From Pseudomonadota bacterium (lineage in GTDB: Bacteria > Pseudomonadota > Alphaproteobacteria > SHVZ01): DNA of 64,000 nt. How positions within the stretch are numbered: the stretch's first letter is position 1; each line of letters opens with the position of its first letter. The stretch covers positions 1-64,000 of the forward strand of contig JACQAG010000039.1 in assembly GCA_016195085.1 (NCBI GenBank). Direction: 5' to 3'. Positions 27,808-34,958 of this stretch are shown in pieces. The notes beneath the pieces are model-generated. The model was given only the letters and a program-made list of their open reading frames with translations, did no database searches and was not told the DNA's origin. Both the position numbers and the translations under genes were made by a program.

Positions 27808-28800
27808 ATGAAGCTCGCATCATTGAAGCTGGGCGGCCGCGACGGGACGCTGGTGGTCGTCGACCGCACGCTGACCCGCGCCGTGCCGGTGCCCGACATC
27901 GCCCCCACGCTCCAGCGCGCGCTCGAGGATTGGGGCTTTGTTGCCGCCGAGCTGCGCTCGGTCTACCGCCTCCTCGATCACGACCAGATGCAAGGCGCCT
28001 TTCCCTTCGATCCGGCAGCGTGCGCCTCGCCCTTGCCGCGCGCCTATCAATGGGCCGATGGCTCGGCCTATCTCAATCATGTCGAGCTGGTCCGCCGTGC
28101 GCGGGGTGCAGAGATGCCGAAGAGCTTCCTCTCCGACCCGCTCATGTATCAAGGCGGCTCCGATTATTTCCTCGGGCCACGGGATCCGATCCTGGCCGGC
28201 TCCGAGGAGTTCGGCATCGACTTCGAAGCCGAGGTCGCGGTCATCGTCGACGACGTGCCCATGGGTATCGGCGCCGCCGTGGCCCGTTCCCGCATCAAGC
28301 TCGTCATGCTGGCGAACGACGTCTCCTTGCGGAACCTCATCCCGGGCGAGCTCGCCAAGGGCTTCGGCTTCTTCCACGGCAAGCCGCCGACGGCATTCTC
28401 GCCGGTCGCGGTCGAGCCTTCCGAGCTCGGGGCTGCCTGGGACGGCGGCAAGCTCAGCCTGCCGCTGTTGAGCCATCTCAACGGCAAGGAGTTTGGCCAC
28501 CCCAATGCCGGGGTGGACATGAATTTCGATTTCCCCCGCCTCATCCAGCATGCGGCGCTGACGCGGCCGCTCGGCGCCGGCACCATCATCGGCTCGGGCA
28601 CCGTCTCCAACCGGGATCCCGCGGCGGGCTATGCCTGTGTCGCCGAGAAGCGCACGGTGGAGACGCTGGAATCCGGCAAGCCCGTAACCCCCTTCCTCAA
28701 ATTCGGCGATGTGGTGCGCATCGAGATGCTGGATGGCGGCGGCAGGACGATCTTCGGGGCCATCGAGCAGACCGTCGCCGCAGCGATGCCGGTGCGCTAG
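27808..28800 (+). CDS. fahA: Fumarylacetoacetase (FAA hydrolase family)
   Basis: 330 residues. It hydrolyses fumarylacetoacetate to fumarate and acetoacetate, the last step of tyrosine breakdown. The C-terminal FAH domain carries the metal-binding acidic residues: EFGIDFEAEVAVIVDD (about 132-147) gives the E-x-E pair, followed by a conserved D in LANDVSLRNLIPGEL. The N-terminal part (1-95) is the smaller FAH N-domain. This two-domain bacterial form is shorter than the eukaryotic enzyme (about 420 residues). GGAGAGGCAAGAAACG precedes ATG 27808. The symbol is assigned from context. Confidence 0.88.
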   Translation: MKLASLKLGGRDGTLVVVDRTLTRAVPVPDIAPTLQRALEDWGFVAAELRSVYRLLDHDQMQGAFPFDPAACASPLPRAYQWADGSAYLNHVELVRRARGAEMPKSFLSDPLMYQGGSDYFLGPRDPILAGSEEFGIDFEAEVAVIVDDVPMGIGAAVARSRIKLVMLANDVSLRNLIPGELAKGFGFFHGKPPTAFSPVAVEPSELGAAWDGGKLSLPLLSHLNGKEFGHPNAGVDMNFDFPRLIQHAALTRPLGAGTIIGSGTVSNRDPAAGYACVAEKRTVETLESGKPVTPFLKFGDVVRIEMLDGGGRTIFGAIEQTVAAAMPVR

Positions 28801-28818
28801 ACGACACCCTGCACGTCC

Positions 28819-28938
28819 GTCGTGCGTTCTTCGACAGGCTCAGAATGAGCAGATTATGTGCATGGCATAAATACTGATGGCAAAAAGACGAGGCTCATCC
28901 TGAGCCTGTCGAAGGATGAGCTTGCCGAAGGACGCACA
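28819..28938. repeat. Dispersed palindromic repeat, family D
   Basis: Inverted arms TTCGACAGGCTCAGAATGAG (28830 region) and CTCATCCTGAGCCTGTCGAA (28893-28912), with outer arms CGTCGTGCGTTC / GAAGGACGCAC. Only one copy occurs in this window. It lies between fahA and maiA. The core is a sequence type I recognise as frequent in alphaproteobacterial genomes. Confidence 0.8.
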
Positions 28939-28977
28939 ATCGCCGTCCGAGACTACGTCATGCGAGGGGAAACGAGG

Positions 28978-29616
28978 ATGAAGCTCTACGGCTATTTTCG
29001 CTCGTCGGCGGCGTTTCGCGTGCGCATCGCGCTCGGCCTCAAGAACCTCGACTATGAAAACGTCTTCATCCATCTGCGCAAGGGCGACCAGTCGACGCCT
29101 TCTTTCCTCGGGCACAACCCGCAGGGATTGGTGCCGGCTCTGGCCGATGGCGCGGCCCTTCTCACCCAATCACTCGCCATCATCGAGTATCTGGACGAGA
29201 CCCGCCCGCACCCGCCGCTGATGCCCTCGACCCCGGTCGAACGGGCGCGCGTGCGAGCGCTGGCGCAAGTCGTCGCCTGCGACATCCATCCGATCGACAA
29301 TCTCCGGGTGCTCACCTACTTGACCGGCGATCTCGGCGTCTCGGAAGCCAATCTGCAGCGTTGGTACAATCACTGGATCCAGATCGGCTTCCAGGCAATG
29401 GAGTCGATGCTGGCGGGCCACCCCTCGACCGGCCGCTTCTGCCACGGCGACACGCCGGGACTGGCCGACATCTGCCTGGTGCCGCAAGCCTTCAACGCCC
29501 GGCGCTTCCAGCTCGACATGAGCGGCTTTCCCACGATCCGGCGCATCGTCGAGGCCGCGATGGCGCTCGCCCCCTTCGATCAGGCGCAACCCTCGAAGCA
29601 GCCGGATGCGGAGTAG
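28978..29616 (+). CDS. maiA: Maleylacetoacetate isomerase (zeta-class glutathione transferase)
   Basis: 212 residues. It isomerises maleylacetoacetate to fumarylacetoacetate with glutathione. The N-terminal motif YGYFRSSAAFRVRIALGLKNL (3-23) has the S-S-x-x-x-R-V-R-I-A signature of zeta-class enzymes, then NPQGLVPALADG and SLAIIEYLDE in the thioredoxin-like half. The C-terminal half contains the acidic N-capping segment GDTPGLADICLVPQAFNARRF. ATG 28978 has CGAGG close upstream; codons before it belong to the family-D repeat. It is the last gene of the tyrosine cluster. Confidence 0.95.
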   Translation: MKLYGYFRSSAAFRVRIALGLKNLDYENVFIHLRKGDQSTPSFLGHNPQGLVPALADGAALLTQSLAIIEYLDETRPHPPLMPSTPVERARVRALAQVVACDIHPIDNLRVLTYLTGDLGVSEANLQRWYNHWIQIGFQAMESMLAGHPSTGRFCHGDTPGLADICLVPQAFNARRFQLDMSGFPTIRRIVEAAMALAPFDQAQPSKQPDAE

Positions 29617-29853
29617 ACGCCCTACTCCTCTTAAGCCCCTCGCCCGCATTGCGGCGACTGACGACTCACGGATCGTTGATATCCTTGACGCTTCAGAGGA
29701 AACTGCTGGTGCCTTGCGTCAGGAGTTACCCCAAGGTTCAACCGACCCAATCACATACGCCCGCCCGACGACGGCGCTCTTGTCTGGACGTCTTGGTCAA
29801 TAGTTCGGTAGCCCCAGCAGTACAGCGCAACTCACGCGGGAGATAGAAGGAGT

Positions 29854-31836
29854 ATGAGCAACGGCGATTTGAACTGGATCACGAACTTCATCTGGGGGAT
29901 AGCCGACGACGCCCTGCGCGATCTCTATGTGCGCGGCAAGTATCGGGATGTGATTTTGCCGATGATGGTGCTTCGCCGTCTCGACGCGGTGCTTGAACCC
30001 ACCAAGCAGGCCGTGCTCTCGATGAAAGTGAACCTCGACAAGGCGAAGATCTCCAATCAGGACGCCGCTCTCCGGCAGGCGGCCGAACAGGCGTTCTACA
30101 ACACGTCGCGCTTCACCTTGCGCGATCTGCGCAATCGCGCGAGCCAGTCGCAGCTCAAGGCCGACTTCGAGGCCTTTCTCGACGGCTTCTCGCCGAACGT
30201 GCAGGAAATCCTCGACAACTTCGAATTCCGCAATCAAATACCGAAGCTCTCGAAGGCCGACGTGCTGGGCACGCTGATCGAGAAGTTCCTCGATTCCGCG
30301 ATCAATCTCGGCCCCAAGCCCGTGCTGAACGGCGATGGCTCGGTGAAGCATCCGGGCCTCGACAATCATGCGATGGGCACGATTTTCGAGGAGCTCGTCA
30401 GACGCTTCAACGAGGCAAACAACGAGGAAGCAGGCGAGCACTGGACGCCGCGCGACGCCGTCAAGCTCATGGCAAAACTGGTCTTCGTTCCGGTCGCCGA
30501 TCAGATCACGTCGGGCACCTACCTGCTTTATGACGGGGCCTGCGGCACCGGCGGCATGTTGACGGTGGCGGAAGCGACATTGAACGAGCTCGCTGCGCAG
30601 CACGGCAAGAAGGTCTCGACCCACCTCTTCGGGCAGGAGATCAACGCGGAGACCTATGCCATCGCCAAGGCCGATCTGCTGCTCAAGGGCGAAGGCGAGG
30701 AAGCCGACAACATCGTCGGCGGTCCTGAATGGTCCACGCTCGCCAACGACGCCTTCCCCTCGCGCGAGTTCGATTTCATGCTGTCGAACCCGCCTTACGG
30801 CAAGAGCTGGAAGAGCGATCAGGAGCGCATGGGCGGCAAGGATGGCATGCGCGATCCGCGCTTCGTCATCAAGCACGCCGGCGATTCCGAATTCAGTCTC
30901 GTCACCCGTTCAAGCGACGGGCAGATGCTGTTTCTCGCCAACATGTTGTCGAAGATGAAGCACGATACGCCGCTGGGCAGCCGCATTGCCGAGGTTCACA
31001 ACGGCTCGTCGCTGTTCACGGGCGACGCCGGCGGCGGCGAAAGCAATGTGCGGCGCTGGATCATCGAGAACGATTGGCTGGAAGCCATCGTCGCCCTGCC
31101 GCTCAACATGTTCTACAACACCGGCATCGCAACCTATGTCTGGGTTCTGACCAACCGCAAGCCGGCCCACCGGCGCGGGCGGGTTCAGCTCATCGACGCG
31201 ACTGTCTGGTTCAAGCCGCTGCGCAAGAACCTCGGCAAGAAGAGCTGCGAACTGGCCGATGCCGATATCGAACGCATCGTCGAGACCTTCCTGAAGTTCG
31301 AGGAGAGCGATCAATCGCGCATCTTCGACAATGTGGAGTTCGGCTATTCGAAGGTGACAGTGGAGCGACCTTTGCGCGCGCGCGGCATCGATCCGAACCG
31401 CGCCTATGCGCCGAAGGAAATCAAGGCACTCAAGGATGAAGGCCGAATCATCGAGGATGGCGCGCCCGTCATCCGCCGTATCCACAAGCCCGGCAAGTCG
31501 GAGGCCGATGCGTTACGCGGGCTCTTCCCGGCCACGATCGAAGGCAAGCGCTGCGTGGTCGAATTCGAGCCCGACAGCGACCTGCGCGATACCGAGACGG
31601 TGCCGTTGACGGAGCCGGGCGGGATCGAGGCGTTCATTCGCCGGGAGGTGCTGCCGCATGCACCTGATGCGTGGATCGAAGAGAGCAAGACCACGATTGG
31701 CTATGAGATCAGCTTTACGCGTTACTTCTATAAGCCGCGGCCGCTGCGCCCGTTGGAAGCGATCCGCGCCGACATCCTGGCGCTGGAGCGCGAGACGGAC
31801 GGGCTGATGGCCGACATCATTGGAGCCAATCGATGA
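29854..31836 (+). CDS. hsdM: Type I restriction-modification system, methyltransferase subunit HsdM
   Basis: 660 residues. Adenine-N6 methyltransferase subunit: an N-terminal helical domain (1-170), the SAM-binding motif YDGACGTGGML (D227) and the catalytic NPPYG (N312 in FMLSNPPYGKSW). SREFDFM and ETYAIAKADLLL complete the N6-methylase core. AAGGAG lies just before ATG 29854. It is the first gene of the defence operon, and its stop overlaps the hsdS start (ATGA). The 237 bases upstream to maiA should hold the promoter. The genes before and after the operon are ordinary metabolism genes, so this is an insertion relative to them. Confidence 0.96.
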   Translation: MSNGDLNWITNFIWGIADDALRDLYVRGKYRDVILPMMVLRRLDAVLEPTKQAVLSMKVNLDKAKISNQDAALRQAAEQAFYNTSRFTLRDLRNRASQSQLKADFEAFLDGFSPNVQEILDNFEFRNQIPKLSKADVLGTLIEKFLDSAINLGPKPVLNGDGSVKHPGLDNHAMGTIFEELVRRFNEANNEEAGEHWTPRDAVKLMAKLVFVPVADQITSGTYLLYDGACGTGGMLTVAEATLNELAAQHGKKVSTHLFGQEINAETYAIAKADLLLKGEGEEADNIVGGPEWSTLANDAFPSREFDFMLSNPPYGKSWKSDQERMGGKDGMRDPRFVIKHAGDSEFSLVTRSSDGQMLFLANMLSKMKHDTPLGSRIAEVHNGSSLFTGDAGGGESNVRRWIIENDWLEAIVALPLNMFYNTGIATYVWVLTNRKPAHRRGRVQLIDATVWFKPLRKNLGKKSCELADADIERIVETFLKFEESDQSRIFDNVEFGYSKVTVERPLRARGIDPNRAYAPKEIKALKDEGRIIEDGAPVIRRIHKPGKSEADALRGLFPATIEGKRCVVEFEPDSDLRDTETVPLTEPGGIEAFIRREVLPHAPDAWIEESKTTIGYEISFTRYFYKPRPLRPLEAIRADILALERETDGLMADIIGANR

Positions 31837-33251
31837 TCGACGGGCTTCGCCCCTACCCGGAGATGAGTCCGACCGGGTTGCCGTGGTTAGCCGAACTGCC
31901 GACCGCTTGGGAAGTCCATCGCGCGAAATACTCCTTTCGCGAAGTGGATGACCGGTCAGAGGAGGGGGGCGAGGAGTTGCTCTCGGTTTCGCACAAGACG
32001 GGCGTGACCCCGCGCAGCCAAAAGAACATCACGATGTTCATGGCGGAGAGCTATGAGGGGCACAAGGTCTGCCGTCCGGGTGACGTTGTCGTAAATACGA
32101 TGTGGGCGTGGATGGCAGCCATCGGCGTAAGCCGCCACGTCGGCATTGTCAGCCCTGCCTACGGTATCTATCGGCCGAGAACGACCAACCAATTTGAACC
32201 AAAGTATCTCGACTACCTGCTGCGGACTGAGGTCTATCGGGCAGAATATGTGCGCAGCTCGCGCGGCATCACGACATCGAGGCTGCGGCTCTATCCGCCA
32301 GATTTCCTCAACATCCCATTCGTGCAGCCGCCCCTCGATGAGCAGCGGCTGATCGTGCGGTTTCTGGATTGGCACGGGGCGCAGACGGCGAAGCTGATCC
32401 GCGCCAAGAAGAAGCTCATCGCGCTGCTGGATGACCAGAAGCAGGCCATCGTCCATCGCGCCGTCACGCGCGGCTTCGACCCGAGCGTAAAGCTCAAACC
32501 CTCCAGCATCCACTGGCTCGGCGACGTGCCGGAGGGGTGGGAGGTGATTCCTTTCAAGCGATGCATTGGGTTCCAAGAGGGGCCAGGCATTATGGCGCTC
32601 GACTTCCGAGATGTCGGGATTCCGCTGTTGCGGATAGCTGGGCTGCATGGCGATGAGGCAACCCTTCGCGGGTGCAATTTTCTCGATCCCGACATGGTTG
32701 ATAAGCGCTGGCCGCACTTCCGAGTCCAAGAAGGAGACTATTTACTCAGCTCTAGCGCGAGCACGGGCAAAATATGTCTCGCTACCAAAGTCGTTGAAGG
32801 TGCAATCCCGTATACGGGGATCATTCGCCTTTGGCCGATTTCAAGCAACGTATCCATGCCGTTCCTGAAGTACTTGATCAGCGCACGTCCGTTTCAGGAT
32901 CAGCTCGATGCCGCAAAATCAGGCGTGGCCATCGAACATTTTGGACCGACCCACCTAAAACGTATTTTGATTTGCCTACCGTCTCGATCTGAACAAGATG
33001 TCCTTGCTCAACATATCGCGGAAACGACGGTGCGGTTCGATATAGCGGCAACCGCCGTCGAACGCGAGATCGCCCTGCTTCAGGAATTCCGCGCTCTCCT
33101 GATTGCCGATGTCGTCACCGGCAAGCTCGATGTGCGCGCGGCCACAGCGAGCTTACCCGAGATCACTGAAGCGGAACCCATCGACGAAATTGCGGCCGAC
33201 GATCTCGAAGAGGAGGTCGGCGACAACGAGAACGAGGAGGTTGCCGCCTGA
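31833..33251 (+). CDS. hsdS: Type I restriction-modification system, specificity subunit HsdS
   Basis: 472 residues with two target-recognition domains, each followed by a conserved helical spacer. TRD1 is about 1-150; spacer 1 is PPLDEQRLIVRFLDWHGAQT (about 169-188). TRD2 starts after SIHWLGDVPEGWEVIPFKR (about 222-240), and spacer 2 is near 385-425. The protein is therefore full-length and should recognise a bipartite DNA site. The second TRD region (about 32700-33000) is visibly more AT-rich than its neighbours, as is normal for exchanged TRDs. The start overlaps the hsdM stop by four bases. An acidic tail (EEVGDNENEE) ends the protein, two bases before darT. Confidence 0.94.
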   Translation: MIDGLRPYPEMSPTGLPWLAELPTAWEVHRAKYSFREVDDRSEEGGEELLSVSHKTGVTPRSQKNITMFMAESYEGHKVCRPGDVVVNTMWAWMAAIGVSRHVGIVSPAYGIYRPRTTNQFEPKYLDYLLRTEVYRAEYVRSSRGITTSRLRLYPPDFLNIPFVQPPLDEQRLIVRFLDWHGAQTAKLIRAKKKLIALLDDQKQAIVHRAVTRGFDPSVKLKPSSIHWLGDVPEGWEVIPFKRCIGFQEGPGIMALDFRDVGIPLLRIAGLHGDEATLRGCNFLDPDMVDKRWPHFRVQEGDYLLSSSASTGKICLATKVVEGAIPYTGIIRLWPISSNVSMPFLKYLISARPFQDQLDAAKSGVAIEHFGPTHLKRILICLPSRSEQDVLAQHIAETTVRFDIAATAVEREIALLQEFRALLIADVVTGKLDVRAATASLPEITEAEPIDEIAADDLEEEVGDNENEEVAA

Positions 33252-33253
33252 GG

Positions 33254-33910
33254 ATGCCCGTTCCCGCCCAGCCCAAAATCTACCACATCGTGCACGTCGA
33301 TCGCCTGGCTTCGATCATCGCGGACGGCTTCCTGTGGTCGGACGCGATGATGGTTCAGCGGCCGGGTGTGGGCACGACAATCGGCATGAACAACATCAAG
33401 GCTCGCCGCTTGAACGAGCTTCGTCTGAGCTGTCACCCCGATCTGCGTGTGGGGCATTGCACCCCGTTCTACTTTTGTTCAAGATCGGTTATGCTTTATC
33501 TGATCTACAGAAGGAACGAGGAGCTTACTTACAGGGGTGGGCAAGAGCCGATTGTTCATCTTGAAGCCGATCTTCATGCCACCATCAGCTGGGCTCAGCA
33601 AAACAATTTGCGCTGGGCGTTCACCCTGTCGAATGCAGGCGCATATTATTTTGAAGATCGTTCGGATGTCGCAAATCTTGGCGATGTCAACTGGGACGCA
33701 GTTCAGGCCCGCCAATGGTCCGGAAATGGCGTTTCGCGATCCGTGAAGGAAGGCAAGCAAGCGGAGTTCCTGATAGAGCGCTCATTTCCGTGGCATCTAG
33801 TGGAGCGCATCGGCGTTCACTCCCAGGGCATCGTGCCCCTGGTATCGAACGCGATGCAGGGCGCGGCGCATCGGCCGAGAATCGAAATAAGAAGGGAATG
33901 GTACTATTGA
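33254..33910 (+). CDS. darT: DarT toxin, DNA ADP-ribosyltransferase (DUF4433)
   Basis: 218 residues, the usual DarT length. DarT enzymes use NAD to attach ADP-ribose to bases in single-stranded DNA, which blocks replication; some defend against phages. Visible DarT marks: YHIVHVDRLASIIADGFLWSD (10-30), the MNNIKARRLNEL segment (45-56) and KQAEFLIERSFPW (168-180), where E171 aligns with the catalytic glutamate of the family. R51-R52 and H11 lie in the expected NAD-binding places. No catalytic residue appears to be lost. It starts two bases after hsdS and is followed 13 bases later by the DarG gene. Thymidine or guanosine specificity cannot be read by eye. Confidence 0.9.
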   Translation: MPVPAQPKIYHIVHVDRLASIIADGFLWSDAMMVQRPGVGTTIGMNNIKARRLNELRLSCHPDLRVGHCTPFYFCSRSVMLYLIYRRNEELTYRGGQEPIVHLEADLHATISWAQQNNLRWAFTLSNAGAYYFEDRSDVANLGDVNWDAVQARQWSGNGVSRSVKEGKQAEFLIERSFPWHLVERIGVHSQGIVPLVSNAMQGAAHRPRIEIRREWYY

Positions 33911-33923
33911 GGGGGAGATGGCG

Positions 33924-34958
33924 ATGATCGAATTCAGGATCGGAGATATCTTGAAGGCGGACGCCGAAGCGCTCGTCAACACGGTCAATTGCGTCGGCAT
34001 CATGGGCCGCGGCATCGCGCTTCAGTTCAAGAATGACTTCCCGGAGAACTTCAAGGCTTACGAAGCCGCCTGCAAGCGCAAGGAAGTACAGCCGGGGAAG
34101 ATGTTCGTGTTCGAGACGGGCACGTTTACCAAGCCGAAGTTCATCATCAACTTCCCGACCAAGCGCCACTGGCGCGGCAAGAGCCGAATCGAGGACATCG
34201 AGTCCGGCCTGAAGGCGCTGGTCGAGGAGATCCGCAATCGTGGCATCCGCTCGATCGCCATCCCGCCGCTCGGCAGCGGCCTCGGTGGACTGAACTGGGC
34301 TGACGTGCGCCCGCGTATCGAAGCGGCGCTGCGGGACATCAACGATCTGAACGTCATCGTGTACGAGCCCAACACCGCGCCGGTCGCGACCAAGTCACGC
34401 GAAGTCCCCAAAATGACCCCAGGGCGCGCGGCGCTGGTCGTGCTCATGCACCGCTATCTCGGCGGCCTGATGGACCCGTTCGTGACGCTGCTGGAAGTCC
34501 ATAAGCTCATGTACTTCATGCAGGAAGCCGGCGAGAAGCTGCGCCTGCAATACGCCAAGGCCGCCTATGGCCCCTATGCCGAGAACCTTCGGCATGTGCT
34601 TAATACGGTCGAGGGGCATCTCGTATCGGGTTATGCCGATGGCGGCGACGCGCCGGACAAGCAGATCGAGCTCGTTCCCGGCGCGGTGCAGGACGCCGAG
34701 GCCTTTCTGAGTGACAAGCCGGAGACAGTCGACCGCTTCGATCGCGTCGGCAAGCTGGTCGAAGGATTCGAGACGCCGTTCGGGCTTGAATTGCTCGCAA
34801 CCGTCCATTGGGTCGCCACGCGCGAGAATGCGGCAAGCGCCGAGGACATGACGGCAAAGGTCTATGCCTGGAGCGATCGGAAGAGGCGCTTCTCGCCGCG
34901 CCAGATCGGGATCGCGTTTGAGACCCTTCGCGCGAAGGGGTGGCTTGTGGCTGCGTGA
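33924..34958 (+). CDS. darG: DarG antitoxin, macrodomain DNA ADP-ribosyl glycohydrolase
   Basis: 344 residues. The N-terminal macrodomain (1-155) has GDILKADAEALVNTVNCVG (7-25), MGRGIALQFK and the phosphate loop IPPLGSGLGGLNW; it removes ADP-ribose from DNA. The C-terminal domain (about 165-344, with LLEVHKLMYFMQEAGE and YGPYAENLRHVL) is the part that in DarG binds and masks DarT. ATG 33924 is preferred because GGGGGAG lies eight bases upstream; ATG 33918 is too close to it. The stop overlaps the GTG start of hsdR (GTGA). Loss of DarG would be expected to leave DarT active, so the gene should be maintained with the operon. Confidence 0.92.
   Translation: MIEFRIGDILKADAEALVNTVNCVGIMGRGIALQFKNDFPENFKAYEAACKRKEVQPGKMFVFETGTFTKPKFIINFPTKRHWRGKSRIEDIESGLKALVEEIRNRGIRSIAIPPLGSGLGGLNWADVRPRIEAALRDINDLNVIVYEPNTAPVATKSREVPKMTPGRAALVVLMHRYLGGLMDPFVTLLEVHKLMYFMQEAGEKLRLQYAKAAYGPYAENLRHVLNTVEGHLVSGYADGGDAPDKQIELVPGAVQDAEAFLSDKPETVDRFDRVGKLVEGFETPFGLELLATVHWVATRENAASAEDMTAKVYAWSDRKRRFSPRQIGIAFETLRAKGWLVAA

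Noticed and set aside
29606-29803. 65-codon plus-strand frame overlapping the end of maiA
   Set aside because: It overlaps maiA in another frame, has no recognisable domain, and lies in the promoter gap of the defence operon.
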